Positions 7,738-16,502 of a stretch of DNA of 64,000 nt are shown in pieces. The DNA is from Arcticibacterium sp047623945. Lineage in GTDB: Bacteria; Bacteroidota; Bacteroidia; Cytophagales; Spirosomataceae. Where the stretch lies: NCBI GenBank assembly GCA_047623945.1, contig JBLHOT010000004.1:1-64000 (forward strand), written 5' to 3'. The notes beneath the pieces were generated by a model. That model ran no database searches. It was given only the letters and a program-made list of their open reading frames with translations, and was not told the DNA's origin. Made by a program: the position numbers and the translations under genes. Position 1 is the stretch's first letter; every line of letters begins with the position of its first letter.

Positions 7738-9607
7738 ATTCCCAAATGGTATGATGAGCTTTTCCTGAGCTATCATCAACTCGTTTATAAGTGTGAGCAC
7801 CAAAAAAGTCTCTCTGGGCTTGAATGATATTTGCCGTAGGATGGGCATACAAATGAGCATTCAAATTGTCAATGGCCGATAAATGGCATGGAATAGAGAT
7901 TCCAGCATTTATAGCGGTTGAAGCGGTGACTCTCAAAGCTTTCAGACTACTTTCTAAATTCGTCTTATCTTGCTTAGAAAGGATAGAAGTAGTGGTTTTA
8001 AACGTGGCAATTAAATCTTCCATCAAAATGGAACGAATGATGCAGCCATTTGTCCAAATACGGGCAATCTCAGAGAGGTTTAGGCCCCATTCATATTTGT
8101 TAGAGGCTTCTGAAATTAATTCAAAACCTTGCTGATGATTCACTAGTCTCGCTAATTGATAAGCATTTTTGAGATCATCTATTTCAATCTCTTTGACTTG
8201 CTGATCTTCTAAATCAAAATGCTGACTTATCGAAGTTCTTTTTTCTCTAAATGCCGAGATGTATCGTGCAAACAGAGCAGACGAAATCAAGGTGGCTGGA
8301 ATGCCTAATTCTGCCATAGAAACCGTGGTCCAGCTTCCCGTTCCTTTGTTACCGGCTTGGTCTAGAATGACGTCAACTATTGGTGTTTCCCCATCTTTTT
8401 TCGCAAGCAGTTTATACGTTATTTCTAGTAAATAACTGCCTAAACAGGTCTCGTTCCAACCTTTTAATATCTCTGATATTTGTTCTGGTTCTAAACCATT
8501 ATTGTAGCGTAAAATGGCATAAATCTCTGCTAATAGCTGCATTTCGGCGTATTCAATACCATTATGCACCATTTTGATATAATGTCCCGAACCTCCTTTC
8601 CCCACGTATGTGCAGCATGGTGCCCCATTTTTATCTTTAGCAGCTATGGCATTCAAGTAGGGGGCTATTTTGTCATAAGCACTTTTTTCGCCGCTTGGCA
8701 TAATGGAAGGCCCTTTAAGTGCACCTTCTTCTCCACCAGATACGCCTGTGCCTATGAATTCAATTCCTTTAGCCTTTAACCTTTCCCCTCTTTTTTCAGT
8801 GTTAGAAAAATGAGAGTTTCCTCCATCAATAATAACATCTCCGGCGTCCAGCAAATCTGATAATTGGTCTATGACCAAATCTGTTACTTTTCCGGCATTC
8901 ACCATTAGAAACACCTTTCTAGGAGCTTGAAGCGTCTGAACGAAAGCCCTCATATCTTCAAAGCCTTTAGCCTCTTTTAATTCTGTAAACTCAGCGATGA
9001 AGTTTTCGGCCACTTTTTCTTCCATGCCTTTTTCAAATCTGTTATAGAGAGCAAGTTTGAAACCATTATTTGCGAGATTACGAGCAAGGCTTTTTCCCAT
9101 AACTCCTAAACCTATTAAACCGAATTCTTGAGAGGCCGCTGGTATCTGATTCACGATGTCTGAAATAATGTTTTGGGGTTCTTGGTCTATAGAAACACGA
9201 ATACCATATTGAGGCACTTCCAGGTCGGCAAATTGAGAGTTAAGAAGTCCCGAAGGCATGAAATGATTTTCTCTTGCCTTCATTCGGCCATCTATGAGTT
9301 CGTAGCTTCCTTCTAAATAAATAAGATGAGCCTTGTTACCCGTATGCTTGAAAAGAATTTCACGGTATTTTTCTTTTAGTGCAGAGCAAGCGAACACACC
9401 ACCAGATTCCTGTGCTTTTTGATTAAGGGCTTGGAGCCAATCGATTCTATCCTCATCGTTTAGAGGAATACCCTCGCTCATCTTCTCGATATTAGGAGTT
9501 GGATGAAAATCGTCGCCATCAAAAAATGGTAGGCCGAGTTTGGTGGCTAACAATTCTCCAACGGTGGATTTTCCACTGCCGCAAACACCCATTATGAAAA
9601 GTACCAT
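7736..9607 (-). CDS. gnd: Gluconokinase / 6-phosphogluconate dehydrogenase fusion
   Basis: A 623-residue protein that joins two consecutive enzymes. Residues 1 to about 155 are a GntK-type gluconokinase with the P-loop GVCGSGKST at 7-15 and the FDGDDFH motif. Residues about 160-623 are a full-length decarboxylating 6-phosphogluconate dehydrogenase: FGLIGLGVMG at 162, IIDGGNSHF, GTGVSGGEEGA, GSGHYIKMVHNGIEY with the catalytic lysine, and the family signature ILDQAGNKGTGSW. It would convert gluconate to 6-phosphogluconate and then to ribulose 5-phosphate, CO2 and NAD(P)H in the cytoplasm, bypassing glucose-6-phosphate dehydrogenase. The frame is continuous with no gap or stop at the junction, so the fusion is real in this sequence. 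Confidence 0.92.
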   Translation of the reverse strand: MVLFIMGVCGSGKSTVGELLATKLGLPFFDGDDFHPTPNIEKMSEGIPLNDEDRIDWLQALNQKAQESGGVFACSALKEKYREILFKHTGNKAHLIYLEGSYELIDGRMKARENHFMPSGLLNSQFADLEVPQYGIRVSIDQEPQNIISDIVNQIPAASQEFGLIGLGVMGKSLARNLANNGFKLALYNRFEKGMEEKVAENFIAEFTELKEAKGFEDMRAFVQTLQAPRKVFLMVNAGKVTDLVIDQLSDLLDAGDVIIDGGNSHFSNTEKRGERLKAKGIEFIGTGVSGGEEGALKGPSIMPSGEKSAYDKIAPYLNAIAAKDKNGAPCCTYVGKGGSGHYIKMVHNGIEYAEMQLLAEIYAILRYNNGLEPEQISEILKGWNETCLGSYLLEITYKLLAKKDGETPIVDVILDQAGNKGTGSWTTVSMAELGIPATLISSALFARYISAFREKRTSISQHFDLEDQQVKEIEIDDLKNAYQLARLVNHQQGFELISEASNKYEWGLNLSEIARIWTNGCIIRSILMEDLIATFKTTTSILSKQDKTNLESSLKALRVTASTAINAGISIPCHLSAIDNLNAHLYAHPTANIIQAQRDFFGAHTYKRVDDSSGKAHHTIWE

Positions 9608-9674
9608 ATTAATCTAAATTTGGGCAAAGAAAGTAAATCGTTCAATTTTTCACTAAGAATCTAAGAATTGATTC

Positions 9675-9702
9675 TTGGCTGAATAGAAAACCAGTAGTTT
9701 TG
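9675..9702 (+). promoter_or_regulatory. Bacteroidota-type promoter for the M20 peptidase gene
   Basis: TTG at 9675-9677 and TAGTTTTG at 9695-9702 are separated by 17 bases and fit the Bacteroidota TTG / TAnnTTTG pattern. The ATG follows 20 bases after the -7 box. Confidence 0.5.
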
Positions 9703-9722
9703 TACTGCAAAAAGATGATTTT

Positions 9723-10913
9723 ATGAAATTAATAGAAAAGATAAAGGAGCTGGCGGCCGAACAATTTGAGGAATCTGTGGGTATTAGAAGACATTTGCAC
9801 ATGCACCCGGAATTGTCTTTTCAAGAGCATGAAACTTCAGCCTTTGTGGTTATGAAACTAACTGAAATGGGGCTGAAACCTGAACACGGTATTGCCGGAA
9901 CGGGTGTGGTGGCTCTCATTGAAGGAAAGAATCCTAATAAGAAAGTAGTAGGCTTGCGTGCAGATATGGATGCCTTGCCCATCTTTGAGGCTAATGAGAT
10001 TGACTATAGGTCTAAAAACGAAGGGGTTATGCATGCTTGCGGGCATGATGTTCATACTACTTCTTTATTGGGCACCGCCAAAATTCTTACGAAGCTAAGG
10101 GATGAATTTGAGGGTAGTGTTAAGTTGGTTTTTCAACCGGCCGAAGAGAAAGCACCGGGAGGGGCGTCAATAATGATAAAGGAAGGTGTTTTAGAGAATC
10201 CTAAACCAGCCAGTATGCTTGGCCAGCATGTAGCACCAAATATCCCGGTTGGGAAAATTGGTTTTAGAGAAGGGATGTATATGGCGAGTACAGATGAAAT
10301 ATATTTAACAGTGAAAGGGAAGGGAGGTCATGGAGCCGCCCCCGACCAAGGAGTTGATCCGATTGTTGTGGCTTCTCACATCATTGTGGCTCTTCAGCAG
10401 ATAGTATCTAGAAATAGGAAGCCTACAAATCCGTCTGTACTTACATTTGGAAAGATAGTGGGTTTAGGGGCTACCAATGTTATTCCTGATGAGGTGAAAA
10501 TAGATGGCACTTTTAGGAATATGGACGAGGAATGGCGGGAAAAGGGTTTGGGATTAATTACTAAAATGGCAGAAACTATGGCTCTTTCCATGGGTGCCAC
10601 CTGTGAGGTGAACATAGTTAGGGGTTATCCGTTTTTAAAAAACCATCCAGGTCTTACCCGTAAAACTAGGGCCGCCGCTGAAGCTTATATGGGTAAAGAA
10701 AATGTAGTGGATTTGGACCTATGGATGGCGGGGGAAGATTTCGCCTTTTATTCTCAAGTGGTAGATTCTTGTTTTTATAGGTTGGGAACCAGAAATGAAG
10801 CCAAAGGAATTGTTTCAGGAGTACATACTCCTACTTTTAATATTGACGAAAAGGCCATAGAGATAGGCATGGGTCTTATGGCTTGGAACGCCATACATGA
10901 GCTTGGTCTGTAA
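9723..10913 (+). CDS. M20 family metallopeptidase / amidohydrolase (HipO-like)
   Basis: A 396-residue cytoplasmic enzyme of the aminoacylase/hippurate hydrolase type. It has the N-terminal RRHLHMHPELSF block, the GLRADMDALPI motif, the metal ligands in HACGHDVHT, the PAEEKAPGGA block with its acidic catalytic pair, a GQHV segment and the metal-binding GEDFAF near the C-terminus. The inserted dimerisation domain begins near KGKGGHGAAPDQGVDP. These enzymes remove acyl groups from N-acyl amino acids or cut small peptides; the exact substrate cannot be read from sequence. It is preceded by a good promoter and converges on the potassium channel gene with only 5 bases between stops. Confidence 0.88.
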   Translation: MKLIEKIKELAAEQFEESVGIRRHLHMHPELSFQEHETSAFVVMKLTEMGLKPEHGIAGTGVVALIEGKNPNKKVVGLRADMDALPIFEANEIDYRSKNEGVMHACGHDVHTTSLLGTAKILTKLRDEFEGSVKLVFQPAEEKAPGGASIMIKEGVLENPKPASMLGQHVAPNIPVGKIGFREGMYMASTDEIYLTVKGKGGHGAAPDQGVDPIVVASHIIVALQQIVSRNRKPTNPSVLTFGKIVGLGATNVIPDEVKIDGTFRNMDEEWREKGLGLITKMAETMALSMGATCEVNIVRGYPFLKNHPGLTRKTRAAAEAYMGKENVVDLDLWMAGEDFAFYSQVVDSCFYRLGTRNEAKGIVSGVHTPTFNIDEKAIEIGMGLMAWNAIHELGL

Positions 10914-10918
10914 TGGTT

Positions 10919-11881
10919 TTAATACTCGTTAAGATCTGCCTTATCTATAGCGTCTATCTTAGATAAATCTAGGACGTACTTCACGCCGATAGGTTCTAAC
11001 ATAGGTTTAAATTTAGCACCTGAGATAATTTCATTATAGAGGTAAGACTTTCGGGCATGAATGGGGTCTGTCATGGTGTCATTAGTACCTTCTAGGTTTA
11101 TGATTATTTCTGCATCACATTTTTGTAGTTGCTCGAGGGTCTGTCCATAGAGTACACTTTTTTGTGTGATAGGATGCACCACGGTCCAAGCCGTAGGCAA
11201 GAAAAGTACAGAGCTTCTCTCCGTTTCTAGGGTATGATACTTTCTTATAATTTTGCCATTAGATATTTCATTTTTTGAAAGAATAACGCTGACTTTGACA
11301 TTCATTAACTGATTACTCTTTTCATTCGCAATACGAAACATGAGTCCGTTGATATCTAGGTATGGCGATATAATGGCTTTAGCAGAATAAAGTATTTTAG
11401 GGTTTGGTCTAGAAAAACGACCATAAAGCAAACCCGTCATGATGGCGAAAATCATTAAACCTATAAGGGCTTCTAGTGCCGCCACAAAACTTGTCAGATA
11501 GCCTTCAGGGCTTATTCTGCCATAGCCTACGGTGGTGAGCGTTTGACTAGAGAAAAAGAACGCTTCCCAGAAATCAGACAAAGGATTTGAGGCCTCTACA
11601 CCTAATAAATGCTTCACACCAATGACATAATAAACAAGGCCAAAAATCATATTAACCAAAAAGTAGAAAGCCAGGACAAGAGTGAAAAATCTTAACCAGT
11701 CCATCTTCACCAAGCGATGATAGATATTGGCCCTGGCCTCAAAAGACTGATGTAGTTTTTTGACATTAAATCCACCATCAGGATTAACTAGCCTGGCTTT
11801 TTCACTGGTTACTTGTGTTCCGAAACCAAGGTCTTCTCTGAGTTTCTCTTGTTCTACTAAAGATTCTTTCTTTTTGGCCAT
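10919..11881 (-). CDS. Inward-rectifier-type potassium channel (KirBac-like)
   Basis: A 320-residue inner-membrane protein. Two membrane helices (about 63-88 and 130-154) flank a pore loop with the potassium selectivity filter TTVGYG at 116-121. The C-terminal half is a cytoplasmic beta-rich domain of the inward-rectifier channel family (for example LMNVKVSVILSKNE and the ERSSVLFLPTAWTVVHPI segment), as in bacterial KirBac channels. It conducts potassium in response to lipids or other ligands bound by the cytoplasmic domain. It is the last gene of a run of minus-strand genes that begins with the phosphatidyltransferase; the gap to the monooxygenase gene before it is 7 bases. Confidence 0.9.
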   Translation of the reverse strand: MAKKKESLVEQEKLREDLGFGTQVTSEKARLVNPDGGFNVKKLHQSFEARANIYHRLVKMDWLRFFTLVLAFYFLVNMIFGLVYYVIGVKHLLGVEASNPLSDFWEAFFFSSQTLTTVGYGRISPEGYLTSFVAALEALIGLMIFAIMTGLLYGRFSRPNPKILYSAKAIISPYLDINGLMFRIANEKSNQLMNVKVSVILSKNEISNGKIIRKYHTLETERSSVLFLPTAWTVVHPITQKSVLYGQTLEQLQKCDAEIIINLEGTNDTMTDPIHARKSYLYNEIISGAKFKPMLEPIGVKYVLDLSKIDAIDKADLNEY

Positions 11882-11888
11882 AGTAGGT

Positions 11889-12194
11889 TTAAAAATTTAA
11901 GCCGTGTCCTCCGAGAATTTCTAATTCTTGTCCTTTTACGGGAGGTCCATCTAAAAGTGGTATGGCTTCGCCGATTAACTCCCTCACTCCAGGCATGTTC
12001 AGTGAGTCGTCATGTTCTTTTTTTGTTTCCCAGACTTCTTGGAGAATTACTGTATTTCCTTCAAAGCCTACAATGTATAGAAAACAACCAGGGGCTTCAG
12101 AGACTATTTTAGAGGCCTTGATAAGAATATCCGCCAAGACTTTTACTTTTCCTTCTTGAGCTTTTAGTTGACCTAGGAGTCCGTATTTTGTCAT
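11889..12194 (-). CDS. Antibiotic-biosynthesis-monooxygenase (ABM) domain protein, putative quinol monooxygenase
   Basis: A 101-residue single-domain protein of the dimeric alpha-beta ABM fold. The pattern KYGLLGQLKAQEGK, then APGCFLYIVG, then LQEVWETKKEHDDSL is typical of YgiN-like quinol monooxygenases and related small cofactor-free oxygenases. The length is that of a free-standing ABM domain. It lies 51 bases after the phosphatidyltransferase gene and just before the potassium channel, so cotranscription is likely. The substrate is unknown. Confidence 0.75.
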   Translation of the reverse strand: MTKYGLLGQLKAQEGKVKVLADILIKASKIVSEAPGCFLYIVGFEGNTVILQEVWETKKEHDDSLNMPGVRELIGEAIPLLDGPPVKGQELEILGGHGLNF

Positions 12195-12245
12195 AAATAT
12201 TTCTTTTAGTGAAGTTGCACAAAAAAACTAATTCGCCACTAAAAA

Positions 12246-13007
12246 CTACAGACTTCTTCTTAGGACTATGAAGGCTAGCAGAACAATGTTCAAGTATAGA
12301 AACAGAGGGATAATATGGATTTCTAGCCCTACCACTAGCATGATACCAATTGTCAATAGTTGAAAACCTAAGCCAAAAGAAGAAACCACGGTCATGAACC
12401 AATTAGGTAGTTTGGCGTCTTTTTCGGCCTGGGGATCTAATAGGTAAATAGTTTTATCAAAGGCTCTGTATAATAGATTGTATAGAAAAAAGAGAATGTC
12501 AACATGCTGTTGCTTTTCTATTGGAAAGGCCTTAGGAGCTTGTTTTTCATATACACGGCTGGTGGTGTCACCTTTAAATTTATTTCTAAGAATGACATAA
12601 TAATAATTATAGAGGGTGCCTTGAAGCTGAATACCAACAAACGCTCCTAGAGTCATTAGCCAACTGGAATCTGTAATGTATCTAATGGTTAATAGAATCA
12701 AAAAGTTAAGGAGTATGTCCGCTACAGAATCCAAAAACCTTCCTGTGTATGATGGCGTATCTTTTACACGGGCTAGTTCTCCATCTGCCGCATCTAGGAT
12801 GGATTTTAGAATCAAGAAAAATGTAGCTAACCAGTATTGACTTTCTAAAATGCACACAATGGCTAGTAAACCAGAAACGATAAAGAGTAATGTGACATGT
12901 ATCGGTGTGAAAGCGGTAGATTTTAAGGCCTTAGCAATAATTTTGGCCACCGGTCTTCCGTAGTCAGATACGTCAATGAATTTATTAGCCTCAGGTAGTT
13001 TGGACAT
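12246..13007 (-). CDS. CDP-alcohol phosphatidyltransferase family membrane protein
   Basis: A 253-residue inner-membrane enzyme. It carries a perfect family signature D-G-x2-A-R-x8-G-x3-D-x3-D (D75 G76, A79 R80, G89, D93, D97), which binds metal and the CDP-diacylglycerol-type donor. Several hydrophobic segments follow (about 100-125, 205-225 and 230-250). The family moves a phosphatidyl or similar group from a CDP-linked donor to an alcohol acceptor such as glycerol phosphate, inositol phosphate or serine. The acceptor cannot be told here. A bacteroidal lipid synthesis role is inferred only from the family. Confidence 0.85.
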   Translation of the reverse strand: MSKLPEANKFIDVSDYGRPVAKIIAKALKSTAFTPIHVTLLFIVSGLLAIVCILESQYWLATFFLILKSILDAADGELARVKDTPSYTGRFLDSVADILLNFLILLTIRYITDSSWLMTLGAFVGIQLQGTLYNYYYVILRNKFKGDTTSRVYEKQAPKAFPIEKQQHVDILFFLYNLLYRAFDKTIYLLDPQAEKDAKLPNWFMTVVSSFGLGFQLLTIGIMLVVGLEIHIIPLFLYLNIVLLAFIVLRRSL

Positions 13008-13087
13008 GAATGTAAAAGGACTGTTTGTCTAAGTTTTGTTCGTTATTGTTCAACAAAAAATCTATTAAATAAGTTACAAGTCTAACA

Positions 13088-13714
13088 TTAATATTTGGGA
13101 AGCAAGGGCTTTATATTTATAAGAAATTGATTTAAAGAAATAATCCAAATTAAGATAATAGCAAAGGATGCTTTTTGGAGGAAAGGTAGATAGTCAATAA
13201 GTAGACCCTTATAGTAAAATAAGTTATTCAGAATTAGAAGAAGAATGCAAAGTAGGGCTATGCTTTTGTGAAGGTTTTGCGTGGTTTGAAATAATGTTTT
13301 GATAATAATCAGAATGGCTATTAAGCCAAAGAGACTGGACGCAATTATCATACTATTGTGTAACGATGTGGCTATAAGAAGAGCTAGAATCATGGAAACA
13401 CCTCCAGAAACTTTGAGGGTGTTTTTCCACAACTTTTGTGTTAGAAGTGTATTGGCAAATTTCATAAAGAATAAAAATAGACTGCCACATAAAATGGCCA
13501 TGGCCAAGACGGCCGTGGAGTAGGATGGGTTCAAGTTGCCATTGTACAGCTTTGTAGACATCAAATCACACCAGTAATTATGGAACCAGTCAAAGCCTAT
13601 TGAGTTTGAATCTGCTTGTGAACCTCCAGGGTATAAATTGGCTGCAAGGCCATATAAGATAAAGAAAATGATTATGCCTAAGCTAGAGCTATTGTCCTTT
13701 AAGAAAGAACTCAT
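13088..13714 (-). CDS. Multi-pass membrane protein, possibly DUF998-like
   Basis: A 208-residue protein with about six hydrophobic segments and short loops. The segment between the first two helices (FDWFHNYWCDLMSTKLYNG) and the NPSY start of helix two resemble DUF998-type membrane proteins. No catalytic motif is visible. Its start overlaps the stop of the DUF6157 gene upstream as ATGA, so the two are translated from one message. Function is unknown. Confidence 0.65.
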   Translation of the reverse strand: MSSFLKDNSSSLGIIIFFILYGLAANLYPGGSQADSNSIGFDWFHNYWCDLMSTKLYNGNLNPSYSTAVLAMAILCGSLFLFFMKFANTLLTQKLWKNTLKVSGGVSMILALLIATSLHNSMIIASSLFGLIAILIIIKTLFQTTQNLHKSIALLCILLLILNNLFYYKGLLIDYLPFLQKASFAIILIWIISLNQFLINIKPLLPKY

Positions 13715-14127
13715 TTTGTGGCTCTTTTAGATCTTATGGCTTTTACTTTTTCTATGGAGTCCTCTTTCACAAGCGTTTGATAGTCCTCAGATTCTGCCCC
13801 GAAGAGTGCAATTTTACCTTCAGCATCACAATGAAGCCCCCAGCCGTAGCTTTTAGTAAGGGGAGAAGCTCTAAAACATGGCTGCCCTTTGGAGAAGAAA
13901 AGGTCTCTTTGCTCCTGAAGTTCGCCTGGTGGAATTTCTTTTCTTACGGCAAAAACAGTATATAAAACATCGTCCGATGTGTATTTGTATGGGTTTTCGT
14001 AGACCATGTCAAACTGTAAATTGGCTATAGAAACTTTCCCCTCTTTAATAGGAGGTATTTCTCCAGTTTCGTGCTTGCTGTCTTCTGAAATCTCAATGAG
14101 GGTGTTAAAATAATTTGTAGAAATCAT
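13711..14127 (-). CDS. DUF6157-type conserved protein
   Basis: A 138-residue soluble protein. The pattern STNYFNTLIEISEDS, VANLQF-like IANLQFDM, NPYKYTSDDVLYTVFAVRK, KGQPCFRASPLTKSYGWG and ALFGAESEDYQ matches a small conserved family that I recall as DUF6157. No catalytic site is known to me. It is the first gene of a two-gene unit with the membrane protein (4-base overlap). I am fairly sure of the family, not of any role. Confidence 0.7.
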   Translation of the reverse strand: MISTNYFNTLIEISEDSKHETGEIPPIKEGKVSIANLQFDMVYENPYKYTSDDVLYTVFAVRKEIPPGELQEQRDLFFSKGQPCFRASPLTKSYGWGLHCDAEGKIALFGAESEDYQTLVKEDSIEKVKAIRSKRATK

Positions 14128-14494
14128 GACATCTTTTTTTTAAAATTCAGAAACTTCTCTGGCATTACGTTAGCAAAAAGATTAACCTTTAGTTTGGACT
14201 TTAAATTGATAACCGAAGAGAGGGCTGTTTACTTTGTTACCAACAGAAACGGTCATAGAAGTATTTTTAAGCCATAGGTCTACATAGAGAAACCAAACCA
14301 AAAATCATAAAATCTCTTATTATAGAATTTGCTGACAACAATTTTGGTTAAGGTTTCAAACTCATTTGACAATTCGAATATGATTGGCTAAAATAAGAGT
14401 GTCAATTTGGCCTAGGCATCGCTTAGTTTGTTCTCAACATATTCGGTAATCTCAATAAGAAAATCATATTAATGAGAATCAATTTGAGATTATG
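14128..14494. other. Gene-free stretch
   Basis: I see no gene, tRNA or repeat array in these 367 bases. Near the left edge of the methyltransferase gene an 8-bp inverted repeat (14448-14455 with 14484-14491) brackets a 28-base loop; it lies just after that gene's stop codon but has no T run. Confidence 0.5.
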
Positions 14495-15223
14495 TTAGCT
14501 AGGAAGCTCTTTCATTTCCTCTATAATAGTATGAAGGTATTCTGCGTCTTGAAGATTAATAACAACTTTGGGATCTTTCATCAAATCATCGTAGGTCATC
14601 TGACTTACTTTACTAAAAAGAGCCTCATCTATGTCCCAATCTAAGTTGCTGATATCAGCTTTTGGCCTTACAATACCCAAACCATAATCTGTATTTACAA
14701 CACAAGTTTTGAGAGTATCTGGATATTTTGCCAACAGATAAATAATACTCTTATAGACATCCCCACACCATTGATTGGTCCACCCATCCATTGCTTTTCG
14801 TTCTTTTTTAGTAGGGAAAAATTTTGTCGGAGTGGCTGCAGCTTTATTTGGAGGAAGGCAATCATGCATAATGATGATTCCATTTTCATTTAAGTATTTC
14901 AGAGAATTTAATACATCATTCAAAGAGTTTCTGAAAGTATGTAGGCCATCTACCAAAACTACATCCAATTGCTTAATGACGTTCTTTCTTTTTTTAAAGA
15001 AGGTATCGCTTTCTTCTTCAAAGTATTGATTATTAGCATTTTCAGGTACCAAATAAGCCCATCGCAGCTTTCTCAATAGAGGAATGGCAAATGCAGGATC
15101 TACTACCATTTTATATTTAGCAACGATAGGTAGAAATGATCTTCCTTTACGACAGCCAATCTCTAAATAGTATTCAAAATTAGTATTCTTGAAAATTTCT
15201 TGAATTAACTCTATTCTATTCAT
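14495..15223 (-). CDS. Class I SAM-dependent methyltransferase (Methyltransf_24 type)
   Basis: A 242-residue cytoplasmic protein. YYLEIGCRKGRSF near residue 18 is the SAM-binding motif I. VVLVDGLHTFRNSLNDVLN is the post-motif region typical of Methyltransf_24 proteins, which often work near glycan or cell-surface gene clusters. LNENGIIIMHDCLPP follows. Substrate unknown. It stands alone, with gene-free DNA on its downstream side. Confidence 0.75.
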   Translation of the reverse strand: MNRIELIQEIFKNTNFEYYLEIGCRKGRSFLPIVAKYKMVVDPAFAIPLLRKLRWAYLVPENANNQYFEEESDTFFKKRKNVIKQLDVVLVDGLHTFRNSLNDVLNSLKYLNENGIIIMHDCLPPNKAAATPTKFFPTKKERKAMDGWTNQWCGDVYKSIIYLLAKYPDTLKTCVVNTDYGLGIVRPKADISNLDWDIDEALFSKVSQMTYDDLMKDPKVVINLQDAEYLHTIIEEMKELPS

Positions 15224-15354
15224 TTTTTAGGAGGAATTCCAGTAGATGTAACATTAAAACGCTAATTTAATTTATTTTTCAAGAAGGAAGTTGAATCTTT
15301 TGAATAAACTCAAACTTCCTGATAGGTGGTTAACTAGCTTATTTAGTAAAATGA

Positions 15355-15774
15355 CTAACCTTTAAAATTTGATTTTATATGGCTACCATCGCAATAGGGT
15401 TTGTTTCCAGATGCACCACATCTACAAAATGCAGTTACTTTTCCATTACTTGTCGCTTTAAAGTCTTTCCCTTTAATCTTAATTATGCCATGGGCCAGTA
15501 ATGGCCCGTTTTCCATTACTTCTATTTCTACTGAAGCATTGTTTTTTTCTTTGGGTATAGAACTTGCAGGTACGTATGCTAACGCAGCAGAGGGGCATTT
15601 AGCTATTTGGGCCTTTAGCTCTGCCGTGCTTGCTTTCTCGATTTTCAGCCATGGTCTCGCTTTTGGGTCATAGACCTCAGGTAATGCTTTTACACATTCT
15701 CCAGAATGAATGCATTTATCAGGTTCCCAAAGTATGGTTATTTCTCCGTTAGGGTATTCTTTGATTTTCCCCAT
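15355..15774 (-). CDS. Ferredoxin-like and CDGSH iron-sulfur two-domain protein
   Basis: A 139-residue cytoplasmic protein with two iron-sulfur sites. Residues 1-70 are a divergent mono-cluster ferredoxin-like domain with C21, C27 and C60 (CIHSGEC and AKCPSAAL). Residues about 95-137 are a CDGSH zinc-finger-like domain with C117, C119, C128 and H132 in FCRCGASGNKPYCDGSH, which normally holds a [2Fe-2S] cluster ligated by three cysteines and one histidine. The pairing suggests electron transfer or redox sensing. The protein's partners are not evident from the neighbours. Confidence 0.85.
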   Translation of the reverse strand: MGKIKEYPNGEITILWEPDKCIHSGECVKALPEVYDPKARPWLKIEKASTAELKAQIAKCPSAALAYVPASSIPKEKNNASVEIEVMENGPLLAHGIIKIKGKDFKATSNGKVTAFCRCGASGNKPYCDGSHIKSNFKG

Positions 15775-15841
15775 TGTTAAGCTGTTATTTATAATTGATA
15801 TTCTAAACTAGGGATATGTGTTTAATTATAAAAGAGAAGGC

Positions 15842-16363
15842 TTAGTCCATGTCGTCTAAAGCAATCTCAAATAAACAAGCTTTACCACTTGCATAGTGAG
15901 CCGGAAGTCCCAATATGTTTTTTAGCTGAATCTCGCCTAAATATTTAAATCCAGATTTCTGGTAATATTTTATTAAGTCAGGATTTGGCCCAATGGTATC
16001 TAATCTAACGAACTTTAGACCTTGTTCTAGAGCAAATGCTTGGGCCCATTCTAAAATTACTTTAACGAACTTGTTTCCTCTAAACTCAGGGTTTACCGCT
16101 ATTCTGTGGAGGTATACCGCGGGCTCTTCATTTTTTTCTTCCCATATCTGCTCGTCTTCAAAAGTTGTAGCCCAGATACATGCAATTTTACCGTCTATGA
16201 TTACTTTCCATTGATTATCTTCCTCAATTTCTGTTATGACCATATTACGGTCAAATTTAGGCCAAATCACTACATTAGGTTTTGTGCTTTGAAGTTCAGA
16301 GGCTAAGTCGTAAAGCCTAAAAATTTCATCTATATCCTCTAAAGTCGAATTCTTGATTTCCAT
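15842..16363 (-). CDS. GNAT family N-acetyltransferase
   Basis: A 173-residue acetyltransferase. The acetyl-CoA-binding block is YLHRIAVNPEFRGNKFVKVI, followed by FVRLDTIGPNPDLIKYYQKSGF, both typical of GNAT enzymes. The open frame runs further upstream to 16537, but that part overlaps the 3' end of the aldolase gene and shows no conservation; I therefore start at the ATG at 16361-16363, which gives the usual MEIKNSTLEDIDEIFRLY beginning. Substrate unknown. Confidence 0.8.
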   Translation of the reverse strand: MEIKNSTLEDIDEIFRLYDLASELQSTKPNVVIWPKFDRNMVITEIEEDNQWKVIIDGKIACIWATTFEDEQIWEEKNEEPAVYLHRIAVNPEFRGNKFVKVILEWAQAFALEQGLKFVRLDTIGPNPDLIKYYQKSGFKYLGEIQLKNILGLPAHYASGKACLFEIALDDMD

Positions 16364-16502
16364 TATATGTCTTCTTTGGTCGCAATTTACCCTTTTACAT
16401 TGGTCTTGTGGAAACTTTGGTTCCCCTTTCTGATAGATGCTGAGCGACAAAAAATCTTTAAAATTAAACTTCAAAGAATTCGTATAAAACCATATCTTAC
16501 TA

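Noticed and set aside
12109..12402. Minus-strand frame overlapping the ABM and phosphatidyltransferase genes
   Set aside because: It overlaps two well supported genes on the same strand in another frame.
14448..14491. 8-bp inverted repeat after the methyltransferase gene
   Set aside because: The loop is 28 bases and no U tract follows, so I do not call it a terminator.
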